This document shows, one piece after another, positions 26,007-35,031 of a stretch of 51,449 nt of DNA. The DNA comes from Akkermansiaceae bacterium (GTDB lineage: Bacteria > Verrucomicrobiota > Verrucomicrobiia > Verrucomicrobiales > Akkermansiaceae): positions 1 to 51,449 of the forward strand of contig JAIPKB010000016.1 of assembly GCA_021733795.1 (NCBI GenBank). Reading direction: 5' to 3'. Position 1 is the first letter of the stretch. Each line of letters starts with the position of its first letter. The notes under the pieces are model-generated. The model worked only from the letters and a program-made list of their open reading frames with translations. It was not told where the DNA came from and searched no databases. Both the position numbers and the translations under genes were made by a program.

Positions 26007-27485
26007 TTATTCTTTCACCGCAGGCACGTACGGATCCGGTGTGCCCGGCTTGATGGGTGGTTCTTCGGCCAGCGACTTCTTATGCTCTACCAGAATCGGC
26101 CCAAGCCCCCAACGTTGCCATAATTTACCTGCCAATGCTGCGGTTACTGGATATTCTTCTTTAGGGTCACTATAGAGGTCGTAAAAGTGAGGCATCGGGA
26201 ACACGTTCAGTTTCCCAGTACCCAGATCTCCTTCAAACTCCATGAACAGCATCTTATAGTTTTGCCACTTCACGCCGTGAATATCGTTACCGACATAGAC
26301 TACAAAGCCGTCTCGACCGGACTCCTCTTGTTTCCCGAGGAAGAAATCCGTCATGTCCTTACTGTCGATGATACGATCTGTCGGCACCTTACCACCGGCA
26401 ATGTTTGCCAATGTCGCGTACAGATCAAACTGGTGAACGATCTCGTTGGAGATCTTGCCTGCCGGAACTTTACCAGGCCAGCGGACGATAAACGGCACCC
26501 GTAAGGACCCTTCCTTACCCGTGAAATAGGAACCACTCCATGGCCCGTTCCATCCCTGATGATCGGGGGCCATCTCGCCGCCGTTATCCGAGGTAAAAAT
26601 GAAAATCGTATTATCGGCAATACCCAACTCATCCACCTTATCCAGCAATTCACCGGTATAGGCATCGATCTGCATTAGCACATCGCCCCAGCGGCCATTG
26701 CCACTCTTGCCTTGAAACTCCTTACTCGGCAACACCGGCATATGCGTCTGGGTGTAGGGCAGATACAGGAAGAACGGTTTACCGGCTTTGGCCTGGCGTG
26801 TCATGAAGTCTTTGGCATGGTCGGTGACTTCACGGTCGAACTCGATTCTTGCCGGCACATCGTAGACCTTCACCACCTTTGCCGGTGAGCCTTTTCTGGC
26901 CGAATAAATGTGCTCTTCCTTGATCATCGGATTTTTGCCGGTCTCCTCCGCCAGTTTCCGATACTTCTGGAACATTTCCTGCGCTACCCAAAGGCTCTCG
27001 TCGGTCGAATTGGGGATGCCATACCACTCATCGAAACCCTGATCAGTGGGATAGCGACCCTCCGCCTGGCCGAGATGCCACTTGCCGAACATGGCGGTGG
27101 CATAACCCACATCGCCCAGCATCTCAGGCATGGTGTATTCCCACTGGGTCAAACCATAATCCGGGGTTTCGAGCGGCACAGAACCGTTCCCCGTGCGTAT
27201 GGCATAGCGGCCTGTCATCAGCGCCGCGCGACTGGGCGTGCACTGCGCCTCGACATTGTAATTCAACAGCCGCATCCCTTCAGTGGCCAGCTTGTCGATG
27301 CGCGGCGTGGCACCACCCCGGAGAATTCCCCCACCGTAGCAACCCAGCTCGCCGTAGCCGAAGTTGTCCATGTTAATCAGCACGATGTTGGGTTTGGAGG
27401 CCTCTTCTTGGGCCACCGCATTCTGCGCAACAGTCAGGCCTGCTGCCAGCAGGCAGCACAAGGCGAGTTTCATTTTGGTTTTCAT
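26007..27485 (-). CDS. Secreted arylsulfatase (formylglycine-dependent, Cys type)
   Basis: The 492-residue protein has a Sec signal (MKTKMKLALCCLLAAGLTVAQNAVA). The sulfatase core starts KPNIVLINMDNFGYGELGCYGGG. The catalytic C-x-P-S-R motif is CTPSRAALMTGR with Cys82, which needs conversion to formylglycine. Further motifs are GKWHLG and the metal-binding TSDNGG. The first metal-binding pair is MDN rather than the usual DD, a variant seen in some arylsulfatases. Such enzymes hydrolyse sulfate esters in the periplasm. No maturation enzyme is encoded in the window. Its DNA is visibly AT-richer than the flanking DUF1254 genes, so it may have been acquired separately. It lies 20 bases upstream of paralogue 2's 3' neighbour on the same strand. 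Confidence 0.93.
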   Translation of the reverse strand: MKTKMKLALCCLLAAGLTVAQNAVAQEEASKPNIVLINMDNFGYGELGCYGGGILRGGATPRIDKLATEGMRLLNYNVEAQCTPSRAALMTGRYAIRTGNGSVPLETPDYGLTQWEYTMPEMLGDVGYATAMFGKWHLGQAEGRYPTDQGFDEWYGIPNSTDESLWVAQEMFQKYRKLAEETGKNPMIKEEHIYSARKGSPAKVVKVYDVPARIEFDREVTDHAKDFMTRQAKAGKPFFLYLPYTQTHMPVLPSKEFQGKSGNGRWGDVLMQIDAYTGELLDKVDELGIADNTIFIFTSDNGGEMAPDHQGWNGPWSGSYFTGKEGSLRVPFIVRWPGKVPAGKISNEIVHQFDLYATLANIAGGKVPTDRIIDSKDMTDFFLGKQEESGRDGFVVYVGNDIHGVKWQNYKMLFMEFEGDLGTGKLNVFPMPHFYDLYSDPKEEYPVTAALAGKLWQRWGLGPILVEHKKSLAEEPPIKPGTPDPYVPAVKE

Positions 27486-27505
27486 TGATTGAATTGTCTT
27501 GGTTC

Positions 27506-29050
27506 CTACTTCAACAACTCCACATCATTCGGGAGCCAGGTCTTCTCGTTGAAGGCTTTGAGCGGACCGTAGTAGCGCATGTAGACGAAGAAGCCCTGGT
27601 CGGGCAGGGTCTTGACCCAGTTGGCAGCGGAGACATCGGCGGGCTTCTCGTTGGAGAAGTAGAGGTCGATGGAGCCGTCTTTGTTCACCGTTGGCGCGGG
27701 ATCGCTCTGGCTACTGATGCTCGGGTAGGGCTGGCTCTGGAGCTCACAGCGTGTCCAGGAATCATAAACCACAATCGACCAGAAGAGAGCGACCGGAACC
27801 TTGGCCGGGATGTTGAGCTTGTAGGCCTTGTTGCCGTCCAGATACTTGCCGTCCTTGTCCTTGTAGGTGGTCTGGTAGCGGGAGCCCAAGCCATCCGGCA
27901 TCTGAGCCGCCATGGAGGGGGTAATGCCGTCGGCGGTGAAGTGGAAGGTCGTCCGTGCTTCCAGATTGAAATAGCCATCCGGATCAAAGGTCGAACTGTC
28001 GCCGATGAAGGGGCTTTCCCACTTGCGGTTGGGATAGACCTGAGCCGCGGGCTGACGGCTTTCGAGCGCGATCACGCGCGACATCGCCACACCTTCCTTG
28101 GCGGCCTGCTCGAGGATCTTCTTCATCCGCGCGTCGGGAGCGAACGGCTTGCCTTTCACAATGCCGATGGAGGCGAGACGACCCAGCTTCTCTTTGCCGA
28201 AGGCTTCCGCCGGCTCGTAGTTGATGAGCTCATGCATCCACTCGAACGCGGTGGCATTCTCCGGCACCAGAGTATCGATCGGCACCCCGGAGACATTCGT
28301 AAAGGTGCCTTCTTTGGGTCCACCCTTCAGCGGATAGACGCGGCAGTTCTTGCGGAAGAACTCCATCGCCTTCTCGCCCTTTCCGACGACCTCCGCATTG
28401 GCGCGGACAAAGGAATACAGGCGATAGGTCGGCGACTTGAACACAAAGTAGCCGTCCGGCACCTCACCCTTGTAGCCGGGAGGCAGGATCAGGTATTTGC
28501 CGCCCTTGCCCTTGTCCATGCCGGTCGGGCCGATATCGCACAGGAACAGGAAATTGGCATCGTCCACCGGTCCCATCAATCCGGCAGGCGCTTCGAAAAC
28601 CGTCGGACCATCCGCTTTCAGGTCGAACAACACCATGGCGTAGATGCTCTCGGTGTTACCGGTCAGGAACAGGGCCTGGGAATCCAGGCGATCGGCGGTC
28701 ACCGAAACATGGGAGCAGTCCTTTGCGCCGTAATCCCGCGCCGTTCCGATCATCATTCCGCGCATCGACAGCGCGGGATACATGTCGAGGTAGAGCTGGG
28801 TCGCACGCTGGAGGTCGAGTTCGTCGTAGACCTTCTGCGCCGTTTCCTCGGTCGGGTAGCCGCCGGGAAACTGGAGCTTGCCGTAGCGGGTCTCGATGGT
28901 TCCCGGGGCCGGCTCGAAGCCTCCGGTCTTGTACTTCTCCTGCGCGGCACCGAGTTCGTAGATGCTCTTTTCTTCCTGCTGGGCGGAGACCGAGGCGGTC
29001 AGGCCACAGGCCAGCAGGCCAGCCATTGCCATTGTGGGGATCGTTTTCAT
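27506..29050 (-). CDS. Secreted DUF1254/DUF1214 protein, paralogue 2
   Basis: The 514-residue protein starts at ATG 29050 with signal MKTIPTMAMAGLLACGLTASVSAQ. It shares the family blocks KGKGGKYLILPPGYKGEVPD, KGKPFAPDARMKKILEQAA, and the C-terminal VVYDSWTRCELQSQPYPS and YFSNEKPADVSAANWVKTLP. It is the most divergent of the four, so substrate differences among the paralogues are likely. The sulfatase gene follows after 20 bases, which argues for co-transcription. Confidence 0.9.
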   Translation of the reverse strand: MKTIPTMAMAGLLACGLTASVSAQQEEKSIYELGAAQEKYKTGGFEPAPGTIETRYGKLQFPGGYPTEETAQKVYDELDLQRATQLYLDMYPALSMRGMMIGTARDYGAKDCSHVSVTADRLDSQALFLTGNTESIYAMVLFDLKADGPTVFEAPAGLMGPVDDANFLFLCDIGPTGMDKGKGGKYLILPPGYKGEVPDGYFVFKSPTYRLYSFVRANAEVVGKGEKAMEFFRKNCRVYPLKGGPKEGTFTNVSGVPIDTLVPENATAFEWMHELINYEPAEAFGKEKLGRLASIGIVKGKPFAPDARMKKILEQAAKEGVAMSRVIALESRQPAAQVYPNRKWESPFIGDSSTFDPDGYFNLEARTTFHFTADGITPSMAAQMPDGLGSRYQTTYKDKDGKYLDGNKAYKLNIPAKVPVALFWSIVVYDSWTRCELQSQPYPSISSQSDPAPTVNKDGSIDLYFSNEKPADVSAANWVKTLPDQGFFVYMRYYGPLKAFNEKTWLPNDVELLK

Positions 29051-29127
29051 GTTCTCGTTTCTTGTTTGTGATTGGTGCAGGCGGCGGCAGCGGGACTGCC
29101 CCCGCCTGCGGAATTCATGGTTGGTGC

Positions 29128-30639
29128 TTACTTGACCTCCTCGATTTCGCTCGGGCGCCAGGTCCTGTCGTACCAGACCTGGGTCGGGCCGTAGATGCGC
29201 CACAGCATGTTCCAGCCCTTGTTGGGATCGGTCTGGATCCAGTTCACGTTACCCTCGGGCTTCTTCGGGCCGAGGTAGACGTCGTAGGTGCCGTCCGCAT
29301 TCTGCACGGTGGCCTTGTCGATGCTGGTGACACCCGGGTAGGGGTTGTCGGTCTGCAACAGTGAGCGGGTCTGGTTGTCGTAAACGGTGATGTCCCAGAA
29401 GCGCTCGGCGGGCACGTTGGCAGGGATGTGGATCTTGTAGGTCTTGCTGCCGTCGAGGGCATTGCCTTCCGAATCACGCAGTCCCATCACATACTGGGAT
29501 CCCGCGCCCACCGGCGGCGTGACCATCGCGGGCGTGATGCCGGTGGCGTAGAAGTGGAAGCGAACCCGCGAGTTGATCAGGCTGACACCGTCGTTGAGGA
29601 ACTCATGGCTGCCGCCGGCAAAACCGAGCTCCCAGCTTTTGCTGCCGGGCCAGATCACGGTGTCCGCGTCGCGATTGCGGAAGAGGATGGTGCGTTGCGC
29701 GGCGGTGCCGACTGCGGCGGCTTCGGCAAGGATCTTCTTCATCCGGGCGTCCGGCGCAAAGGGCTTGCCCTTCTGGATGCCGATGGAAGCGAGCAGGCCG
29801 AGGATCTCCGGGCTCTCGGCCGAGTTCGGTTCTTCCTGAACCGTGATATTGACCTCGTCGAAGAAGGTCTCATCCTGTGCGTGCAGGGTGTTGAAGTCCT
29901 TCATGGCCGTGTTGACCCACTTGACTTCCTTGGGCTCGCTACCCAGCGGATAGAGCCGGAAGTGTTCCTTCATGTTCTTGACCACCGGCTCCGGATCGAA
30001 GTTCGTCATGAAGCCGCGCATCGCCAGCCAGTGACCGTAGGTTTTGGACTTCTTGACGAAGTAACCCTCCGTGGGCAGCTCGCCTTCGTAGTCGGGCGGC
30101 ACCAGCAGGAACTTTCCGCCCTTGCCCTTGTCATCGCCAGCGTTGCCGAAGTCGCACACGTAGTGAAACCACGCGTTGTCGATGATGCCGAGCACGTTGG
30201 GAGGCGTCTCCATCACCATCGGGCCGTCCTTGAGATCGATCCACATGAAGGTGTAAACCACCGTGGTGTTTCCCGTCAGCAGCAGTCCCTTGGAATCGAG
30301 GCGGCCGCCCCAGTAGATCATGGTCTCGTTGTCCGGACCCCACTTCTGGATGCCCTTGCGGAATCCCTGCAGCGAGGCGGCGGGCGTGGTCATGATCATG
30401 GCCTCCACGGCGCGCGAGAAGTCCATGTGATCCCAGACTTTCTCCACCGTTGCATCGGTGGGGAAGCCATCGACGAACTCCAAGGCTCCGAGCCGCGTCT
30501 CAGTCCGGTCGGGCGTGATGACGTTTGCAGGGATCTCAGTGGAATATTTCATCTTGGGCGCTTCGGCCCAAGCGTGGCTGGCGAGTCCCGTCGCCAGCAG
30601 GCCGGCGAGGGCGATTTTCAGTGTCTGTTTTGTTTTCAT
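29128..30639 (-). CDS. Secreted DUF1254/DUF1214 protein, paralogue 1
   Basis: The 503-residue protein has signal MKTKQTLKIALAGLLATGLASHAWA. The DUF1254 region is WDHMDFSRAVEAMIMTTPAA, followed by KGKGGKFLLVPPDYEGELPT, KGKPFAPDARMKKILAEAA, and a DUF1214 C-terminus (ITVYDNQTRSLLQTDNPYPG; YDVYLGPKKPEGNVNWIQTD). It is the first of the four in transcription order, 33 bases after the outer-membrane barrel gene. The mature N-terminus EAPKMKYSTEIPANVITPD resembles paralogues 3 and 4, which start EPPKMKMT. Confidence 0.9.
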   Translation of the reverse strand: MKTKQTLKIALAGLLATGLASHAWAEAPKMKYSTEIPANVITPDRTETRLGALEFVDGFPTDATVEKVWDHMDFSRAVEAMIMTTPAASLQGFRKGIQKWGPDNETMIYWGGRLDSKGLLLTGNTTVVYTFMWIDLKDGPMVMETPPNVLGIIDNAWFHYVCDFGNAGDDKGKGGKFLLVPPDYEGELPTEGYFVKKSKTYGHWLAMRGFMTNFDPEPVVKNMKEHFRLYPLGSEPKEVKWVNTAMKDFNTLHAQDETFFDEVNITVQEEPNSAESPEILGLLASIGIQKGKPFAPDARMKKILAEAAAVGTAAQRTILFRNRDADTVIWPGSKSWELGFAGGSHEFLNDGVSLINSRVRFHFYATGITPAMVTPPVGAGSQYVMGLRDSEGNALDGSKTYKIHIPANVPAERFWDITVYDNQTRSLLQTDNPYPGVTSIDKATVQNADGTYDVYLGPKKPEGNVNWIQTDPNKGWNMLWRIYGPTQVWYDRTWRPSEIEEVK

Positions 30640-30672
30640 TTGGATTGTTAGGTTGGTTGTTAATTTCCAGGA

Positions 30673-31569
30673 TCAGGGAAACAGGAGCGTGACGCCGAAC
30701 CGAAGCCCCCATTCGGGTCCGTTGGCCGGCTTTTCCGCATAGTAGCGCCCACCGAGTTGCCACTGGGTCTGGGTGTCCCCGATTTTGATCATCTTGCTGA
30801 CCATCAGGTTTACCGGGACCGTCCATTGGCCGCCCGTCCAGTCGTAGCTGCTTTCCGCATTGAGCGAGTAAGTCCATCCCCCGCCGGGCGTGTAGGCCAG
30901 AAACGGCTGGACGAAGGCCTGATTGACGGGTGCCCGTCCGCCGTCGCCCGCATAGGACCAGAGTTGGTTGACCAAGGCTCCGTAGGTGAACTTGCCATCC
31001 TGTTTGAGAACGATGGCAGTCGGCCCCGCTGCCCATTGATTCGCGGTGAGCAGGTCATCGGTTCCGGTTGGGAACAGAAAGGCCGGGCCCACGCCCCAGA
31101 TCCATCCGTTGGAGGTGGGGGCAGTGGGGGACAACCAGAAACTCATGGTGGTGTCCGATAGTCCGGTCTGGCTGCTGGTTCCGATGATGTCATTCTGAGA
31201 CACGACCGGAATGATGGTGCGGTTGATCAGGTTCCATTCGTCGTTCAACTTGATCGGAATCACCGGTTGGATATTCAACTTCCACTGGAACCCATCCCCG
31301 TTGGGGCCACCCCCCCAGTCGAAGTTGTTCTGGAACGGCACGCTGATCATCGCCGCGATCGGGTTGGCCAACTTCTTGGCGAGGGCATCGGCATCGCTGG
31401 CCGGGGCCCCCGTACTTGCGCTCGTTTGGCCGCCCGGACCTGCCGTGACCGCGGCATGGAGCGAACTGAGGGCCAGCCCGGCAAGAGCCACGACAGCATG
31501 CGCACCGACCGTGAAGCGACGCGAGCGGCGCGGGACATGATTTGTTTTGTTTTTCATCTGGGGTTTCAT
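30673..31569 (-). CDS. Outer-membrane beta-barrel transporter-like protein
   Basis: From ATG 31569 the product is 298 residues, with a basic N-terminus and hydrophobic signal (GAHAVVALAGLALSSLHAA). A barrel follows containing FQNNFDWGGGPNGDGFQWKLNIQPVIP, LINRTIIPVVSQND and SFWLSPTAP. It ends GLRFGVTLLFP. This matches the putative transporter/porin family often annotated 'neuromedin U' or phenol-degradation MetA-like. It probably supplies a second outer-membrane channel for the operon. Two closely spaced in-frame starts (31569 and 31557) are possible. Confidence 0.75.
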   Translation of the reverse strand: MKPQMKNKTNHVPRRSRRFTVGAHAVVALAGLALSSLHAAVTAGPGGQTSASTGAPASDADALAKKLANPIAAMISVPFQNNFDWGGGPNGDGFQWKLNIQPVIPIKLNDEWNLINRTIIPVVSQNDIIGTSSQTGLSDTTMSFWLSPTAPTSNGWIWGVGPAFLFPTGTDDLLTANQWAAGPTAIVLKQDGKFTYGALVNQLWSYAGDGGRAPVNQAFVQPFLAYTPGGGWTYSLNAESSYDWTGGQWTVPVNLMVSKMIKIGDTQTQWQLGGRYYAEKPANGPEWGLRFGVTLLFP

Positions 31570-31636
31570 TTTCGTGTTTCGATTGCTGGTGTTTGGTTTC
31601 GGGGTATGGCTTGCGGCCGTTTTGATTGCGCGAGGA

Positions 31637-31912
31637 TTATCGGGCATCCTGCCCTTCGAGAGCGGGGCCGCATTCCACCGAGAGAATCGTCAGATGCAGT
31701 TCGTAGAGGGTGTTGAGCAGGCCCATGAGTTCGGCTTGGTCGCGGATGGGTCCGCTGAGGAGGGTGCGGGGATTGCCATCCCGGCTGATTTCTCCGGTGA
31801 TCTTCATATCGCCCATTCGGTCCTCCCAATCACGGCCCAACCTTCCGGAGACGTGGATTTGGTAGAGTCGGGAGCCTCGTGGGCTGGAGTTGGTTTTCGG
31901 GGAGGTGTTCAT
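31637..31912 (-). CDS. Small partner protein of MalT-type LuxR regulators
   Basis: The 91-residue protein contains YQIHVSGRLGRDWEDRMGDM, then MKITGEISRDGNPRTLLSGP, then IRDQAELMGLLNTLYELHLT and ILSVEC. It resembles a small conserved family (V.G.L...W..W...M.I....G.T.L.GP..DQA.L.GLL.....L.L.LLSV) that I recognise as commonly encoded beside MalT-type LuxR regulators. Its biochemical role is unknown to me. It lies 103 bases downstream of the regulator gene on the same strand, and its start overlaps no other gene. A sensing or regulator-modulating role is an inference from neighbourhood. Confidence 0.65.
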   Translation of the reverse strand: MNTSPKTNSSPRGSRLYQIHVSGRLGRDWEDRMGDMKITGEISRDGNPRTLLSGPIRDQAELMGLLNTLYELHLTILSVECGPALEGQDAR

Positions 31913-32015
31913 GCCAAGCCACCACCGTCATTTCGTTGCGATGGTTTTGAAGCCTTGCACTTCGAGGCAGATCACGCATCCCTCAAAGTAGGGGAGAAAT
32001 GAGGGATTCCTGGAT

Positions 32016-34724
32016 TTACTGGCGTCGAGCCTTCAAAACTCCGCGAATCCGTCCCTGCTCGACAGCCGATCGTCGGTCGCCGACGCCGAGTTTCCCGTAG
32101 AGATGCTTGAGATGGGAGCGTACGGTTTCCGGAGCAATCGAAAGTCGTTCGGCGATTTCCTTGTCATAGAGTCGCTCGGCGAGAAGTTCCAAGACGTCGA
32201 GTTCGCGGTGGGTCAGTGGCTCGAGAAGGGGGACGGCGGTGGAAATCGGCGCGGGATCGATACCGAGGATGGCCAAAACCTGCGTGGTGAAAACCCCTGT
32301 GGATTCCCTTCCTGCCAGCGTTTGCAGAGTATAAGTCAGGATGGTGCCCACCTCCACAAAGGGCCGGATCCACCCACCGGTCTGGGCGAGTTCTACCGCT
32401 TCTTCCAGTTTCTCCGTGGCTTCTTTCCGCCTCTTCCGGCGTTCGAGAGCCGCTGCCTGCAAGACCATCAGATCCACCAGGTGGCAGGTCAGGTGTCGCG
32501 CTTCAGCCTGTTGGCAGAGTGTGTCCAGCAGCTGGTTCGCCTTCTCCAATCCCGCCTTGCGCCCTTCGGCGATGAAAACCCGCGCCAACGTCACCGAAGG
32601 TTCTTCGGTCCAGAACAACATGCCGATGTCCGGGGCGCCTTTTTCCACGGATCGCGCCCAACCACGAGCCCGTTTCAGATCGCCCCGAAGCAAGGCAAGA
32701 CGGGCTTGGCACGATGCCTCGACCACCTCGCATTCGGGATCGGTCAGGCATCGTGCGTAGTCCGCCAGTTCTCCGGCCACGGCCGATGCCTGGTCGGATC
32801 TTCCCATCAACTGAAGGGAAATCATCAAGCCGCCATAGGCATCAATCACTCCCCGTTTCTCAAAGAAGTCCCGAAGCCTGATGACTTCGTGGAATGCCTT
32901 CACTGCCTCCTCCGTTTCGTGGCGGTGATGGCGTGCAATACCAAGTGCAAACCAGCTCCATGCCTCGGCATATTTGGATGGCCAACGCTGGGCGATGATG
33001 AGCAGACGTTCTGCAACCCGCGCCGCCGGCGCGAGATCACCGGTAAGGAGATGCACGAATGACTTGGCTGCCATTGCCCGGGTGGAAAAGGCAAAGTCCC
33101 CAATGTCATCGACCCGGAAGTCCTGTTCGATCGCCTCGACTGCCTGCCGCGCCTCACCGCAAAGGTTCCGGGCCAGCGCGAGATATAGCCTCACCTCGCC
33201 GCCGAGCATACCGCGTTTTTCGCCGAACAATTCCAGGGCGGTCTCACAGCAGCGTTTGCTTTCCTCACCCTCGCCGCCCCAGTAGTGCACCACTGCTTTG
33301 AAGAAATTCAATTCCGCCAGCCAGAAAGGATCGGGTTTCGCCACCTCCTCGAGCAAGAGCTCGACCCGCTCGACCAATGAAGGAATTCTTGCCGTTTGAA
33401 GCGTGAGATAGGCCACCCATGCCTCCGCCAGGAGAATCTCCGGGCGTTGTTGTTTGACGTCATCCGGGAGTTGGTTTAGCCATCGATCCACTCCCCGCCA
33501 CCGGTCTTCATCCAACTCCGCCCTGCGGCTATCCTCCACGATTTCCGCCGCGTGTTCGACATCACCTGCGGCAAGCGCGTGACGGACCGCCTCGTCGGTC
33601 AGGCCGTCATCGGCAAACCATGTGGCGGCGGCGGAGTGGAGTTGTGCGATCTGGCTTGCGGCCATCCGGCGTTGCAGTTGCCGCTGGAGCAGGCGTTGGA
33701 ACTGGTGGTGAAACCGGAACCATTCGTCCCGAGGATCGAGACCGACCATAAACAAGTTGGCGTTCTGGATGTGCTGGAGAAACTCGATGCCATTCTTCGG
33801 CCCGGGCTTCCCGTCTCCGGGACACGATTTGAAGACCGCCTCACACACCGATGCGTTGAAGCGGTCCAAAATCGAAATCTTCATCAGGCATTGCATGAAA
33901 TCATGGTCCAGGCGGCCGATCACTTCTTCAGTGAGGTAGTCCTGGACGCCCCCGGTGCCGCCACTGAGTTTTTCCAGAAACGAGTCCGGATCGTCCCGGC
34001 CGCGCAGCGCCAGACAAGCCAGGCGTACGCCGACGATCCACCCCTCAAGTTCTTTATGCAGGCGGGTGATCGTGGCTTCGCGGACCGTGCATTGGGCTCC
34101 ATTCCGGATCATCTCGCCGGTTTCCTCGCAACTGAAGCGAAGGTCGTGCTCACGGATTTCGGTCATCGCGCCCTGTGCCCGCAGACGTGCCAGGGGGAGG
34201 GGGGGGTCGCGGCGTGTGATCAAGACGAGGTGAAGCAAGCGCGAAGGATGGCTTAGCAGACACTCCGTAAACCTGTTGATTGGGTGAGAATCGGCACGGT
34301 GGTAGTCATCGAGCACCAGCAGAAAGGGCTCCTCGATCTCCTCGAGGTCGTTGGCCAGGAGCATCGCAAGGATTTCCGCAGGGGGAAGCTGGGCGGCTCC
34401 GAGCAGATCATGGATACGGGTGCAGGCATCCTTTTTGAAACGCCGCACCGCGGCGACTAGATAGCTGAGAAAGGTGCGGGGGTTGGTGTCGCCCTCGTCC
34501 AGGGAAATCCAGACGCCCGGAAGTGTGCTGGTTTGCAACCACTGCGCCACCAGGGTGCTTTTGCCATAACCCGCCGGGGCTGCGATGAGCGTCAGCGGGC
34601 GATGCACGTCACGCTCCAGCCGCTCCAGCAGTTGCGGTCGGTCGAGAATATCCGACCGGATCAGGGGTGGATTGAGCTTGGTAGTGAGAATACCGTCGCC
34701 CCGTTTCTGAATGGCCTTGGGCAT
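32016..34724 (-). CDS. MalT-type LuxR-family ATP-dependent transcriptional regulator
   Basis: From ATG 34724 this is 902 residues; in-frame starts at 34769 and 34835 would lengthen it. The order is a typical STAND regulator. A NOD ATPase comes first, with Walker A APAGYGKST near residue 50 and ISLDEGDTNPRTFLSYL, LVLDDYH. A WHD follows, then a long helical TPR-like sensor with repeats of ALxLxxE..R. A C-terminal LuxR helix-turn-helix (LTHRELDVLELLAERLYDKEIAERLS; VRSHLKHLYGKLGV) closes the protein. These proteins oligomerise on binding ATP and an inducer, then activate transcription. It heads the minus-strand cluster of secreted enzymes and porins, so it is the likely activator of that operon. 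Confidence 0.92.
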   Translation of the reverse strand: MPKAIQKRGDGILTTKLNPPLIRSDILDRPQLLERLERDVHRPLTLIAAPAGYGKSTLVAQWLQTSTLPGVWISLDEGDTNPRTFLSYLVAAVRRFKKDACTRIHDLLGAAQLPPAEILAMLLANDLEEIEEPFLLVLDDYHRADSHPINRFTECLLSHPSRLLHLVLITRRDPPLPLARLRAQGAMTEIREHDLRFSCEETGEMIRNGAQCTVREATITRLHKELEGWIVGVRLACLALRGRDDPDSFLEKLSGGTGGVQDYLTEEVIGRLDHDFMQCLMKISILDRFNASVCEAVFKSCPGDGKPGPKNGIEFLQHIQNANLFMVGLDPRDEWFRFHHQFQRLLQRQLQRRMAASQIAQLHSAAATWFADDGLTDEAVRHALAAGDVEHAAEIVEDSRRAELDEDRWRGVDRWLNQLPDDVKQQRPEILLAEAWVAYLTLQTARIPSLVERVELLLEEVAKPDPFWLAELNFFKAVVHYWGGEGEESKRCCETALELFGEKRGMLGGEVRLYLALARNLCGEARQAVEAIEQDFRVDDIGDFAFSTRAMAAKSFVHLLTGDLAPAARVAERLLIIAQRWPSKYAEAWSWFALGIARHHRHETEEAVKAFHEVIRLRDFFEKRGVIDAYGGLMISLQLMGRSDQASAVAGELADYARCLTDPECEVVEASCQARLALLRGDLKRARGWARSVEKGAPDIGMLFWTEEPSVTLARVFIAEGRKAGLEKANQLLDTLCQQAEARHLTCHLVDLMVLQAAALERRKRRKEATEKLEEAVELAQTGGWIRPFVEVGTILTYTLQTLAGRESTGVFTTQVLAILGIDPAPISTAVPLLEPLTHRELDVLELLAERLYDKEIAERLSIAPETVRSHLKHLYGKLGVGDRRSAVEQGRIRGVLKARRQ

Positions 34725-34975
34725 GCGAACCCGATTGAACCTCGAAAGATCCGGGGAATCAAGCCTCATGATTTGAGAGTTCCTGACCGCCAGTGTTTCG
34801 GTGAGATGAAGGACATTTCCCTCAGAATTCTTCAACGCCGCAACGCGCGCTGTTGTCCGGGTTTCTGCCCCCGTCGAACAGTCCGCCGGGGGGCGGCCTC
34901 AAACTCCATTCACACCCCCCGCCAAGCAAATTTGGTGGAAGGTTCCAAGCATTTTTCAAATTGCCTTGTAGGGAA

Positions 34976-35002
34976 TTGACGCCTCCGAAAACAATCTATC
35001 AT
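34976..35002 (+). promoter_or_regulatory. Weak candidate promoter of the methyltransferase
   Basis: TTGACG (34976-34981) and TATCAT (34997-35002) are separated by a sub-optimal 15 bases, 29 bases before the ATG. The region 34836-35031 between divergent genes otherwise holds nothing recognisable. Confidence 0.3.
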
Positions 35003-35031
35003 CCGTATTCATACCATGACCTATCTAGCCA

